25,708 nt of DNA from Physocladia obscura (GCA_027596945.1 JADGJH010000077.1:1-25708); one strand, 5' to 3'. Positions 8,514 to 21,381 are shown, counted from the first letter of the stretch. The notes: a model not told the origin generated them from the sequence alone. Translations and numbers: made by a program.

Positions 8514-11419
8514 ATGGAAGACAGAACGATAGATCAATGGTCGGATTATCTTGCACAGAAAAGGTCAGCCAAAGCATCACAGCACGAACTGCGCAAAGAA
8601 TACAGCAATGCAGCATCCAAGTGAGTCACTGCCACGTTTCGATCACACGCGTGGTTGATGCTGAGTCACAACAAACATAAAAACATGAGTAATCAAAACA
8701 AATCCAAAGTATTAGTACGAATATCGAGCGCTTCCGTAATGATCCACGGGTTCTCGAAATCTGGCTTTATCATTTGTACCTCGAAAGGTTCGCAGTGTTA
8801 TAGTTTGTGACCATCTCATCGATAAAAAAACAAGCAGTTGCGAATCGAACGATTACGTAGAAATTCGAGACAAGTATAAATATTTGAAATCACGCGTGGG
8901 ATCATCATCGGCATCTCTGTTTTGTCAGTGGGCCCAATTTGAAGTGAAGCACGGTAAACGAATTACGTTTTCTGGCAATAATCAGCTTTTTTACACTCTT
9001 ATCCGATACAGGCAAAATAGACTGCGCGAAGTCTATTCTAAAAGCGGGAGTAGACGCTTCGGCGAATCCTGTGTCTGATTTGCAATGGGAATTGGAAAAA
9101 TTGGAAAGTTGTGAAACTACTTCCGACTTATTCCCACAGCCAATACTACTTCAGCCTGAAAGCTCCAAAGCAAAATTGCAAAGTTTGCTTGCTACCGTCG
9201 TGAAGCAATCTGCGTTGGAATCACGACCATCTGCTTCAAAATTACCTTCGAAAACTGCCGTTGCCACAAATTCAATACCCCCACAGCTACCGATACCAAT
9301 CGAAGCGAACAGAACTCAAACCTTGCGCTCGCGACTTCGCGCAAAAATTCGCGAGAAAGAAAAGATGTCAACATTAAGCACTCCGACTGTTCAGACACCA
9401 ACATTTCGTTTCATTCCATCAAAAAAATCGTCCTCGACCGCGACTAATCTGAATGAATCTATATCTGCAAATTTTATCTCTGGTGATTACACGAAATCGC
9501 CCGTTTCTCCATCACACCGCCCAGTTTTGGATCTGGAAATAAAGCCACTATCTGAGAAGAAACTCAAAACTTCCGACAAACCACGAAACAAATACACGGA
9601 AGACTCCACTGCGTTGACAGTCAGTCATTCTTCAAACAAAACTGAAGCAATGTTAACAAGATTTCAGAAATCAGAGGACAAGTCTAAAGAGCTCGCCATG
9701 CCGACAGTCGAGCACCATGTCGAATCTCGGCAAAATCAGGAAAATAATGAGCGCAACGATTCGCAAACAAATCCTAGGCAACCGCCGATATCTTTGGAAG
9801 AAACAAAAACGCTTGTTCATGAGCTGGATTCACCGCGAATAAGTCAACCCAATCATCAAGACAAAACTTCACCATTAAAACGAACGCGAACAAATATGGA
9901 AAATTCACCTTTAAAATCGGAAAATCTATTTATAGGCGACTATTTAATGCCAGTGAAAGTTGAAGATGACTGCAATGTAAGTTGAGTCCTCAATGTATGA
10001 AAAAACCTTCCATTGAAATAAAAAACGAAACAATAATAATAATAATAATAATAATACCAGGATACACCGAACTCATTAAAATTTTCTGAATCAAAAAACA
10101 TGCTTACAGAGATACCAGTTGAACTCCCGTCAAGTAAAGGTCTAATCATGACTGTAAACAATGTGCCATACAGACGAATAGAACTAATTGGTCGTGGTGC
10201 CAGTAGTAAAGTATTCAAGGTCATATCTGAATCATCGGGGCAAATTTTTGCGCTTAAGAAGGTTAAACTTGCGCAGCAGGATCCAGCAGCGATTGACGGC
10301 TATTTGAATGAGATAGAGTTGCTCAAGAAACTTGCCAATTCTAATTATATTATAAAGTTGGTTGACTCTGAGGTATCTTATTCAAAAAAGCATTTGTTGT
10401 TGGTAAGCTTTTCTTTATTTTTCTTTTCTTATTTATCATTTTTTCGATATTGATATTTAATTTTTCAGCTTTTGGAATATGGTGAAATAGACTTGGCCCA
10501 TTTATTGCTTAGAGAGAAAGCGTCAATCGGAGATCCAACTTTTATTCGAATGCATTGGACGCAGGTGAAGTTAAACCTNNNNNNNNNNTTGATGGATTGT
10601 ACTGAGTTATTTTGTTTTTTCTAGATGCTTCGAGCTGTTCAACAAATTCACGAAGAGAAAATCGTGCATAGTGATCTGAAACCTGCCAATTTTCTCATGG
10701 TCGAAGGTTCATTAAAGTTGATTGACTTTGGAATTGCGAAAGCAATTTCAAGTGACACCACAAATATTCATCGTGATTATCAAACTGGAACATTAAATTA
10801 TATGGCTCCGGAAGCAATTTTGTTCACCGAATCAAGCTCAAACAAGGCGCAGTTGAAGGTTTGTCAGTCATCTGTTCAAAATTGTTGCGAAAGAACAAAA
10901 AAAATATTTATTATTTTAATTTTGCAGCTGGGACGAGCATCAGATATTTGGTCACTCGGATGCATACTATATCAACTTGTCTATGGACACCCGCCGTTTT
11001 CAAGTCTTCAAATGGTGCAGAAACTGAACGCGATTGTTGATCCCAACTACAAGATATCTTTCCAAAATGTCAGAGATCCAGCATTGCTGCAAGTCATGCA
11101 AAGTTGTCTGAATAGGGATCCAAAAGCACGGTAAAATTAAATCAGTTTTTACCAAAAAAAAAAAAAAATTGACCGTTTTAACAGGATGACAATTCCGGAA
11201 TTATTAGCGCATCCATTCCTTCAATCAAGATCAAGCAGTAGCGAATTAGGGAAAGTGTTTCTATCACGAGAAGACATTTTTGAAATGTTAAAAACAGTTA
11301 TCAAGGATACAAAAGTTGTGGATGGTTTTGATGCCAGTGGTAACATGAGCGAAATCACGACAGCTGCAAACAAGTATGCTGATTTATATTATATGTCATT
11401 TCGAAACCAACCGCAATAA
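8514..11419 (+). CDS. MPS1: Mps1/TTK dual-specificity spindle-checkpoint kinase
   Basis: Nine exons: 8514-8620, 8716-8787, 8838-8953, 9012-9976, 10061-10402, 10469-10564, 10625-10858, 10928-11130 and 11185-11419; 789 residues. Mps1 drives spindle-assembly-checkpoint signalling at kinetochores and spindle-pole duplication. Residues 1-125 form a TPR-like N-terminal module (NDPRVLEIWLYHLYLE, LFCQWAQFEVKHGKIDCAKS), as in TTK. A disordered Ser/Lys-rich region follows to about 450. The kinase domain starts near 457, with glycine loop GRGASSKV (464), Lys486 (ALKKV), HSDLKPAN (Asp583; the HSD form is typical of Mps1), DFG (Asp600), GTLNYMAPEAI (621) and SDIWSLGCILYQL. It ends near PELLAHPF. The family call is very strong. 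Exon 3 is the least certain: its donor is GTTCGC and two acceptors three bases apart (8834, 8837) fit the frame. Intron 6 contains an assembly gap. Confidence 0.93.
10032..10057 (+). repeat. AAT trinucleotide microsatellite
   Basis: About eight AAT units inside MPS1 intron 4 (9977-10060), directly upstream of its CCAG acceptor. Confidence 0.9.
10579..10588. other. Assembly gap (10 N)
   Basis: Ten consecutive N within MPS1 intron 6 (10565-10624). Both splice sites are visible on either side, so the coding model is unaffected. The true gap length is unknown. Confidence 0.99.
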
Positions 11420-11420
11420 A
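11415..11420 (+). terminator. AATAAA overlapping the MPS1 stop codon
   Basis: The last codons read CAA TAA A, so the stop lies wholly within the hexamer. Poly(A)-signal use is inferred. Confidence 0.5.
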
Positions 11421-11717
11421 ATTTTGGATAAAAAAGGAACAAATTAGTGGCTCTATTGGAAATGAACTTCATAATTTAAAATAGAGTTTTTAAATTTTCT
11501 ATGAAATGCTGCACAGCTTAGGTCGAAAAAAAGGAAAAAAAGAAAAAAAAGATTAGAAGCCTATATCAGTTAATATTTGTGGTTCATTGAGTTACGGACA
11601 CAGGAAAAAAATCGGCATTTCAGTCAAGAAATGTTTTACCAGAAACTCTGCTCCAATAATGTTGTGTCGAACTCCAATTTTTTTGACAGGCACAAAAGGT
11701 CTCACATTTTTTAAATT

Positions 11718-11723
11718 TTTATT
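11718..11723 (-). terminator. AATAAA overlapping the RPP1 stop codon
   Basis: On the minus strand the gene ends GAA TAA AAA, giving AATAAA across the stop. MPS1 and RPP1 converge, with about 300 bp between their stops. Confidence 0.5.
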
Positions 11724-12844
11724 CATCTTCATCCATATCTCCAAAAGCCATGAAGTCTGCATTCAGCTCTTCGGCAGTTGGAGCCTCACCGAGCTTCCAC
11801 CTCGCACCTTCACCAAGTGCATCCACAGATTCGACAGAAACAATTCCCTTCATTGTATCTCTCCGCGTTGCTGCATGATACAAAACTGAATGACAGGCAG
11901 TACTGACAGATTCGCGTGCATATCGATCGGGGACCCCGAAAACTTGTGCAAGGTTTATAACATCGTGAGGGCTTCGAATATCGAGAGCTTTCCATGCATC
12001 ACTCGAAATAATTAAGTTCTTTCCATTCGTTACTCGAATAAACTGCTGCAAATTTGAAATTATATTTTTGCGGGCTGTTTGGTCTGATGATAAAATTAGT
12101 ATACAAATTTATAAAGGAATGTAAAGCAAAAACACCAAAAATTTAAATATAAAAATTCGGACCTCGGATGCATTGTGAATAATTGAGCTCAAAGTATATT
12201 CCGCGTTGCGTTGCAGCATTTACGGTTGTTTTTTTAATGTAGAAAGGCAATTTAGTCGCGAGATCGAGAGCAATGATATCAACATCGAAATTTTGCGCCG
12301 CGTGCTGAACCGCCGGGGTTTATTACTTTTTTTTTTTTCCGAAGATTCCACAGCACGAACCTGGAAGGCCTTTTCGGTTGTTGGGGTGACAGCGAGTAGA
12401 TCAAAAGCCGCAAGTTTTTGATTCGAAGCGTCCATTTTGATTGACAAGTTTGAGTCATCGAGAATAAGCGTTAGTCGTTTCAGCAATCGAAATGAGTTTG
12501 GTTGTTGTTCGGATTGCGAAACTTCAGCTGACAGTTTGTTGGGAATACGTTTCTCGGAAAGCTGGACGATGGAAAATCATTCGATAAGTTCTCAATATAA
12601 ATATAAGCCTTCTAATTCTTTCGTTCATTTCACGATTGATTGATAGATAACCTGTGTTAATGCGTTCTTCCCACTGACGGTCGTATTGACTGCTGCGACT
12701 TTGAATCCAACTGTTGCTTCCGTAATCAGCCATTAATTATTTTATCTGAAACAAAAACTCACATTTTTGTAGCGTCTCGACAGTCGTCTCGAGTTCTGTA
12801 GTCGTGTTGAGTTGTTGTCCATTCAAGTTTAAGTCAAAGAACAT
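11719..12844 (-). CDS. RPP1: Ribonuclease P/MRP protein subunit, Rpp30/Rpp1 family
   Basis: Minus strand, five exons: 12844-12763, 12710-12652, 12561-12361, 12304-12163 and 12083-11719; 282 residues. Rpp30/Rpp1 is a TIM-barrel-like protein of nuclear RNase P and RNase MRP, which process pre-tRNA and pre-rRNA. The hand-spliced protein follows the family from end to end. The N-terminus is MFFDLNLNG, then FGFKVAAVN (compare human LGYSVVAIN). Next come LLKRLTLILDD, then FDVDIIALDLATKLPFYIKK and AATQRGIYFELNYS. The C-terminal part has NGKNLIISSDAWKALDIRSP, HDVINLAQVFGVP and STACHSVLYHAATRRDT. The tail is acidic (FGDMDEDE). Donors are unusual: GTTATC, GTTCGT and GTCCGA appear beside one GTGAGT. The identity is strong; exact boundaries of exons 2-3 are slightly less sure. 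Confidence 0.92.
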
Positions 12845-14139
12845 TTTGCTCACGTACCAAAAAAAAAAAAGAAAAAAAAAACTGGGAATCAGCTAATTAA
12901 TAATTTTTCCACTTGAAGAATTTTCGTTGTTATTTTCCTCATTACATATTTATAAAAAGCAATATAACTTTGTGTTGGACAAAAATGTTGAAATGGGAAT
13001 CACGCGAGTTATTGTGAATGATTGGTCTAATTTTCATCATGCTATGAACCATCATGACTACCGTGCAAAAAAACACAATTATTGCCTGACAACAGTGGCA
13101 GGCGTATTCAGTACTTGATGGTTAATCATACATCAAAGAAATTTCTTCAATATTAAACAGCCTCATTCCCTGCTGATAGCTTTCTCATTAAATATACTTG
13201 GTTTTCCAACTTAAAATGTAAACTCTTGTGCGTTCTGTCAATTGAGTCAAGGTGGCCAACTCCAACACTGATATTCCTCTGAAATTCCACTGTGTTGGCA
13301 CAAGCTTTCATTGACAACCAAATTTAAGTTACTTATACACTTTCCTCTTCCAAATGAACATATTTTGATTTTTATGCTGTCATTGATAATGACGCCAGAA
13401 TCCCTGTCAACTTTGAAGCACAATGCTATTGCTTCTTGCTAATCTTGACCTTGTTCTTTTTAGCTCTGGCTTTAAAGCTACGACTTGCTTTTCTCCATTT
13501 GTCTTCTTTGGTCATGTGACCTGGAGAAAATTTTTAACTATTACTAGATGTTAATGCTGTTTTAAAAAGAATTTCTCCATTTACGTGAAGGATGCATTTG
13601 ATAGAGTCGAACGGAATATATACAGTTGAAAGCTCAAATGATTTCAAAAGAAATGCAGACAATAATTCCAAAAGTCCCACCTGCTCTATTGGTCTCAATA
13701 ATTGTACGAAAATTTGGTGTATATAATATAAGGTAAAAGTGCAAAATTTGATAGAAGTAAAACTACGATTGGGAAGCAGCTTGAAATAATTTTTCAAGCC
13801 ATGATATCCACTTGGCAATATCAGCAAATTTTCATCAACAAAATTAATTCATTCATTTTAAAAAATGTATGCGGGCATTGATTGGGAGAAAAAATTGTCT
13901 TTTAAAAGAAAAGGATGTGAAACAAATGGAAGGCACTAAATGGCTGCTCCAATAATAATTAGCCAAAACTCATTATTGCGTCATATTCACAAGCCCAAGT
14001 AGATTTCGTCATTCTGAAACAACGTTTTTCTCATATCACAAAATTATAATTCCAGACAAAGAATTCTAACGCACTTCGTCTTTTCCGATTTCCCAATTAA
14101 AATGTTATAAAAGGTTGAAGAAAAGACTGAATGATTTTA
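12845..14139. other. 1.3-kb region without a confident gene
   Basis: AT-rich. Two minus-strand items deserve mention. One is an open frame of 97 codons at 13827-13534 (contains LLRPIEQVGLLELLSAF). The other is a 29-codon basic frame at 13515-13426 (contains KWRKASRSFKARAKKNKVK). The two could be joined by an intron from GTAAAT near 13585 to CTCCAG near 13522. I recognise neither and cannot find a convincing start. On the plus strand 12927-13118 is open but unsupported. Confidence 0.4.
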
Positions 14140-14141
14140 TT
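14136..14141 (-). terminator. AATAAA overlapping the GPCR stop codon
   Basis: The minus strand reads TCA TAA TAAAA, so the hexamer begins inside the stop codon. Poly(A)-signal use is inferred. Confidence 0.5.
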
Positions 14142-15171
14142 ATGACTTATTTATAAAACTAGAAGAAAAAAACATTTCGAAAAAGACTTCCAGATAGGGC
14201 CTTTGGAAATACATGATCAAGGCTGGAGATATTAAAACGTCCAAGGCCATAGCAACATAAGCGACAAAGAACAAGGCATCAATATTGATATTTGCTGTTA
14301 TTAGAACAATATAATAGATGATTCCAGGCAGATAACACAGAAAGAGCGACCCTATAAGAGCAATGCACATTTGAAGAGCGTATTTTTCATGCGGAGTGAG
14401 AGACGTAGTTGTCAGACAATTACTTAATTGAGCTATACGTGCAATCCTTCGAACTTCTCTGAATATACTTATATATATTGCTGTAATAGCAAGCGCGGTG
14501 GGAACAAAGGAAATCATCAGCAGCTCGAGGAAGAAAGCATGTTTGTTTGGTAGAAAAGCATTGTCGGGTAGGGCGAGCGAAAAGAGCAGGATAAAGCCAA
14601 TAGAAAGACCAGCGGCAACAATACATGTGATGACGATGGTGAGGGTGGACAAATCTCTTGCGCTGAAAATTTTGACATGACGATCGGCGGCAAGGAGCAA
14701 ATTGGCGGCCATCACGGCGCAAAAGAAGACGTAATGCAGTGCACCGAGCAGCTGCGAGAAGACGAGCGGCGGCTGCCAGGTTGAGGAAACAAGACACACA
14801 AGCCCAAACACCGATATCAGTGTGCGCACGACGCTGGCGCCGATTAGTGCGGCCAGCAGCAGCACGAGGACCACGTGCTGGCGGCCGTTTGCCGGGACCG
14901 AGCCGCGCCGCCGGCCCCGCACCGCCGCGCCGACTAACATCGAGTTGACCACCACGCCGCCCAGGTACAGCGGAATCGACACCACCAGCCGCGCCATGTT
15001 CACCGACGCCGACACAGTTAGCGCCGACTCCGTGCCGTTGCTGGTCCCGTTGTACGTTATGTCCGTGCTGTTGAGCGTGTACGTTGCATTCATTTCACAA
15101 TCCCAAACTATAAAAAATTTGTCTTTTTCCAGATCACCTTTGCTTGGCGTTTCTTGGCAACAATCAGCCAT
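14140..15171 (-). CDS. Rhodopsin-like (class A) seven-helix receptor
   Basis: Intronless, 343 residues. The N-terminus has four N-glycosylation sequons (NAT, NST, NGT, NGT). Seven hydrophobic helices lie at about 62-84, 99-122, 141-163, 175-200, 216-238, 265-291 and 298-322. Class A marks are visible: Asn76 in helix 1; DRHVKIF at 163-169 after helix 3 (DRY-like); Pro224 and Tyr233 in helix 5; CYLPG at 279-283 in helix 6 (compare CWxP); SPALIMYF at 315-322 in helix 7 (compare NPxxY); and a helix-8-like tail. The usual helix 2 Asp and helix 4 Trp are missing. It would sit in the plasma membrane and couple to G proteins; ligand unknown. Class A-type receptors are uncommon in fungi but occur in zoosporic lineages. 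Its ATG is only 47 bp after the siroheme synthase stop. Confidence 0.75.
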   Translation of the reverse strand: MADCCQETPSKGDLEKDKFFIVWDCEMNATYTLNSTDITYNGTSNGTESALTVSASVNMARLVVSIPLYLGGVVVNSMLVGAAVRGRRRGSVPANGRQHVVLVLLLAALIGASVVRTLISVFGLVCLVSSTWQPPLVFSQLLGALHYVFFCAVMAANLLLAADRHVKIFSARDLSTLTIVITCIVAAGLSIGFILLFSLALPDNAFLPNKHAFFLELLMISFVPTALAITAIYISIFREVRRIARIAQLSNCLTTTSLTPHEKYALQMCIALIGSLFLCYLPGIIYYIVLITANINIDALFFVAYVAMALDVLISPALIMYFQRPYLEVFFEMFFSSSFINKS

Positions 15172-15217
15172 GCGTCTTTCTTCATCGGCTAATTCTAATT
15201 AGAAAATTTTCTCTTTC

Positions 15218-15223
15218 TTTATT
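15218..15223 (-). terminator. AATAAA overlapping the siroheme synthase stop codon
   Basis: The minus strand reads CAA CAA TAA AG, giving AATAAA across the stop. The next start codon is only 47 bp further, so cleavage would have to occur very close by. Confidence 0.5.
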
Positions 15224-17277
15224 GTTGCAGCACTATGCAAACTTCCCCAACAACCAGCAAAGCAGGTGATCCAACTTTTTCTGCCAACACCTTTTCTGCA
15301 ATTGTGCTCAAAGTTCCCCGAACAACTCGCTCCCCTGGACATGTTCCTTTTTCAATAACTGCCGCAGCCAAGTCCCTTGGGTATCCTTTCTTTATCTACG
15401 CGTGAAATAAAATGACAGATTGTTGATAAAAAAAGTTAAAAAATACTGTTACATGAAACTCACCATCAACTCTGCCAACCCTTTCATTCTGGCAACAGGC
15501 ATAAATATGACTGTAGTTCTTCCCACTTTCCTTTTTTTATTATTTCCACTGCCATTACTGTCACTACTATCAGCATCTCCGCCTTCAGCCTTGCTGACGC
15601 CACCAATATACTCAGGAACATCAGGCCAAGCTCCGCTCTCCCCTCTTGCTGTTAGCACCAACAAACTTTCACTAACTCCTTTAAAAGTCGCCGGAATCAA
15701 CGCACTTCCCAAAACCCCATTAATACTACTAACACCTACACAAACTTCAACATCGTAAACTCCTCTCTCGCGGAAATACAAAACCTCTTCTCCTCCGCGT
15801 CCAAACACAAAAGGATCCCCGCCCTTCACGCGAACAACACGTCTAGCCCCGTCGTCGCTCCGGATTGCGTCTATGCACATGTGGTTTGCTATATCCTGCG
15901 CAACGTCACTCATCCCCTTTTCTTTGAGCGGCACGTGGAGTATACGCACGTGGGAGGGAATTAAGGCGAGAATTTCAGGGGATACGAGATTGTCAACAAC
16001 GGCGACGTCGGCGGCGTGGAGGTGCTGGAGTGCTTGGATTGTGAGGAGACCTGGGTTTCCTGGGCCGACGCCGAGGAGGGTTATTTTCGGCGGTGTGTCT
16101 GGGTTGAGAGATGTTGGCGGAAGTGCCGGAATTTGAATTTTTGTTGCTATTGTTGTCGCTGATTTTTTATAATAATTGTTTTTCGGTGATGATGGAGTTG
16201 GCGAGAATACCGCAGTTTTTGTGGATGTTGGAGATTTTGCTGAAGATTCCACAGAAAACATTGCCTTTGATGGATAAAATTCAATGACTTTGTCTTCCGT
16301 TTCAAAAGCATCCAATGCGTTTTTCAACACTACTCGCACCACACGAACCGGATACGTGATGACATAAATCCACAGCGACAATATCGCGTCAATCAAAAGC
16401 AAAATAGATTTCACAAGAGGCGTCCGTCGAATTTGATTCAAAGTAGGAACAGAGACTGGTCCAACAACGAAAGACGAATCCAGCAAAATAATTGGCGCAT
16501 TTTTTGGCTGCGGGACATTTTCAGCTCGTTCGAATGCTTGCAGCAGTCGTTCGACATCGTTTTCGTCCATGTCGGCGAGATCATCCCATGACCATGCGTC
16601 GCACAGTTTCGATACCCACGACATTCGCGCCTTGACAGTGGTATCGGCGGGCAGCTCTCTGATTCTATATCTGAGGGCGACCATGTTTGCAACACTGGCT
16701 TCGACACGGGGAGGGAGAGCATTCGCGATAAGCGTGCGTAAACGAGCGGCAAGACGTGGGCCGCCTCCATTTGTTGATACACCAACCTAAAATTTTAATA
16801 TTATTATTATTTTGATAACTTTTTTTTTTTTTTTGAGTTCACCTGTACCAACCCCCTTTTAACAACAGCTACAAAATAAAAATCACACAAATCTGGTACA
16901 TCCGCGCAATTCACGGGGATGCGCAGGTCCCGCGCGGATTCCGCAATCACCCGCGACATGACATCGTTCGTTTCAAGACACCCCAGCACAACATCAAAAT
17001 TCCCCTCATTATCAGGACGCCGCAGACTCTCTTTGCCGACAAAGGAAGCGTCAATGTGCGCAATATTATCGTTTTCGAGAAAAGCGTGAAGACGCGCGCT
17101 GGTAATCAGATTGGCGGGGCAGAGGAGAGACACGGTTGCGAGGGCGTCGAGCCCGTGGCTTACGCGGCTTGCGGCTTCTGAGTTGCCGCCGATTACTAGG
17201 ACGTGTTTTCCGGCGAGGCGCAGTGAGACCAGAAGACCCGCCTTTCCTGCGGCTGCTGCGGCTGACGATGACGTCAT
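15219..17277 (-). CDS. Fused siroheme synthase (Met8-Met1, CysG-like)
   Basis: Minus strand, exons 17277-16843, 16786-15464 and 15395-15219; 644 residues. It should convert uroporphyrinogen III to siroheme, the cofactor of sulfite and nitrite reductases. Residues 1-180 are a Met8/CysG-N dehydrogenase-ferrochelatase domain: GKHVLVIGG, then VNCADVPDLCDFYF with the expected Asp, and VGVSTNGGGPRLAARLR, formed only by splicing. A CysG-type central domain continues to about 235. A strongly hydrophobic segment at about 272-294 (SILLLIDAILSLWIYVITYP) and a Ser/Thr/Lys linker follow. From 380 on is the SAM-dependent uroporphyrinogen III methyltransferase: GVGPGNPGLLTIQAL, VVRVKGGDPFVFGRGGEE, and GYPRDLAAAVIEKGTCPGE in the last exon. 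The start at 17277 fits the domain; an in-frame ATG at 17382 would add 35 residues. The membrane segment is odd for this enzyme. Confidence 0.92.
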
Positions 17278-17632
17278 TTCCTTTCTGACAATTCCTTTGA
17301 ATTCAAGAAAAACAAAGTCAAAAAGAAAATGAGATGCGGTAGGCGAAACGACAACACGGTATTGAAATGAACAAACAAACATTAAAAAACAAAAATAATT
17401 TGAGCTTCAGCACAAACGATTTTCATAATTTAGTTGTACAAGATTCTGACAGTTCGTTTCAGGTCAGCTGTAGTTTCATTCAACTCGACAGTATCAAGAA
17501 CTACTAAAGATTTGTTCTCTGTGATTTTAAGTTCTTGATTACCGGAATGCTGGTGAGAGCAACCAGTGTAGGATCTCAGGAACAAAAAACAACCAAAAAT
17601 CGAATTTTGAAGAAAAACTACATTATTCCAAT

Positions 17633-17633
<1 letters not shown>
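17278..17633. other. Spacer between siroheme synthase start and PGI end
   Basis: The first 105 bases could encode an in-frame N-terminal extension of the siroheme synthase, starting at 17382. The rest is AT-rich, with no other supported feature, and presumably contains the siroheme synthase promoter. Confidence 0.4.
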
Positions 17634-19678
<2,045 letters not shown>

Positions 19679-20250
19679 TTTTTCCGTTTTTGTTAGTGTT
19701 GTAAAATTATGGCAAAATCATCAGCAATCATTTCGGAAGCGCCGATTTCAAACTGCTCCCCCTTCTATTTCAAATAGCAACGCGACTCTCTCGCCTTTCG
19801 ATTTCCAATAGCAAAGTACCTAGATATCTTTATAATGAAGCGGTCTAATTCGATCCAAATGCTTTTGTGATGACATATGCACTGTTCTTGTCCGTTGAAT
19901 TTTTTTGTCCTTTTAGCTGATTATCCTGCTGTACGACAATATATATCTCTAACCTTAATTTTAGTCCACTCTTACCGTTGTTGTGTTTTTAGTACAATAA
20001 ATAACTTCATCAATATTTGATTTTGCACTTGAAGCAGCAGTAGGAGCGATAAAATTATTTTTGCCAGCCTGATCTTGCAACACAGATTATTTTCTTTCCT
20101 TGATCTCTGTAATATAGTACAAAGTTTGATCGAATTTAAGAATCATTAAAAAAAGTCACACAACTCCAACTTTTTTGGAGCTTTCAGAAGTTAAGAGTCT
20201 GTATCATGGGGTGCTATACTGTGATATTTATTTACTTATTTTACTAAAGG
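19679..20250. other. Spacer between PGI start and GHITM-like end
   Basis: AT-rich intergenic DNA carrying the likely PGI promoter and the GHITM-like 3' end. Apart from a poly(A) hexamer, nothing is supported. Confidence 0.4.
20227..20232 (-). terminator. Candidate poly(A) signal of the GHITM-like gene
   Basis: AATAAA on the minus strand, about 19 nt past the TGA stop. Confidence 0.45.
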
Positions 20251-21381
20251 TCAGCGCTTCCTGCCTGAGGAACTTGAGGAAGAAAGGATCTGGACAATGC
20301 GGACAAAAATATTGATGAAGTCCAGATACAGACTGATGCTCTCATTGATGCAGTCAGGTTTGACTAAGCCGGCGCTTGCAAGGCGGCCATGTTTGAGGAC
20401 TTTCTGCGTGTCGTACAGAACAAAACCGCCAAAGACGGCGAGGCCGCCGTACAGCGACACTGAGTGCAAGAACGGCAGGGCGACTGAAGAGGCCGGGACA
20501 AAGAGAGTTGAAAGCGAGGAGAGGGCGACGAGACAGAGGGCGGCAAAGAGGGGACCACCGAGGTACAGAAAACGGTCGGTTTCGGCAGTAGCAGCGACAT
20601 ATGACAGCGAGCCGACTATTGCGGCCGAGTAGGCAAGGGCGCGCGAGAGGACCGCCGGGTGCAGAAACAGCAGCGGCGAGAGCATCAGACCCTCGCACGC
20701 GGCAAAGGCGCCAAAGAGAGTGTGCTTCAGCGCCGGGTTCGACCGCGCGTCCGTCTGCAGCGTCGCCACCATGAGGCACACCGTGGCGACAAGCCCGCCG
20801 ACCGACGCGACGACCGGCCGCGCAGCCAGCAGCATTTGCACGGCACGCACCCGGCGCAGTGCAATCGCCGACGCCGCCGTCACCACCAACGCGCCACCGA
20901 CATAGCGGAACGTGGCGTGCAGGTATTCACGCGCAGCCGCCGCCTCGTGCGTGTCGCCGCCGCCAAGCAACGTGGTCGCGTGGCCCACACTTTCGTTGTC
21001 CTTGTTCAACGCCGCGTCCAGTACAAATCCGGTCGCCACTACAAGCCCAACCGTGGTGGCGATGCGCGCGGTGCTCGGCGGCTTAGTAGGCGGCGAGTAA
21101 GCGTGCGAGTGCGAGTACGATGAATAGCGTGAGTACGACGAGTACAAGGGGGCGAGCGAACGCGAGGGTGAAACAACAGACGGCAACGAGCGAGACGACG
21201 ACAAGGATGACAAGGAGGACGACGAGAAAGGTGAGTAATGCGACAACGACAGGGAGGATATCCCTTTTCCCCTTCCAAAAAAGCCCCCAGAAAGCCCTTG
21301 TCTAAACGGTCCTGTTTGTACCCCCGTCCCTGCCCTGCATCTTAAGTGGTTGATTGATAAAGTCGTCTGTATGGCCTTCAT
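20251..21381 (-). CDS. GHITM/TMBIM5-like mitochondrial inner-membrane protein (Bax inhibitor-1 family)
   Basis: Intronless, 376 residues. The N-terminus is basic and hydroxylated without acids (MKAIQTTLSINHLRCRAG), fitting a mitochondrial presequence. A Ser/Tyr-rich segment (SSLSSSRSLPS, YSSYSRYSSYSHS) continues to about residue 100. The rest holds about seven hydrophobic helices. The C-terminal part carries the TMBIM/BI-1 signature region: GGLAVFGGFVLYDTQKVLKH, then PDCINESISLYLDFINIFVR. Family members in animals (GHITM/MICS1) act in cristae organisation and cation/proton exchange of the mitochondrial inner membrane. Function in fungi is less studied, so the role here is inferred from family. 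The coding sequence at about 20380-21100 is clearly more GC-rich than the flanks. Confidence 0.88.
   Translation of the reverse strand: MKAIQTTLSINHLRCRAGTGVQTGPFRQGLSGGFFGRGKGISSLSLSHYSPFSSSSLSSLSSSRSLPSVVSPSRSLAPLYSSYSRYSSYSHSHAYSPPTKPPSTARIATTVGLVVATGFVLDAALNKDNESVGHATTLLGGGDTHEAAAAREYLHATFRYVGGALVVTAASAIALRRVRAVQMLLAARPVVASVGGLVATVCLMVATLQTDARSNPALKHTLFGAFAACEGLMLSPLLFLHPAVLSRALAYSAAIVGSLSYVAATAETDRFLYLGGPLFAALCLVALSSLSTLFVPASSVALPFLHSVSLYGGLAVFGGFVLYDTQKVLKHGRLASAGLVKPDCINESISLYLDFINIFVRIVQILSSSSSSGRKR

Noticed and set aside
20659..21123. 154-codon plus-strand frame
   Set aside because: Antisense of the GC-rich GHITM-like gene; Arg/His-rich composition typical of a GC-rich shadow.
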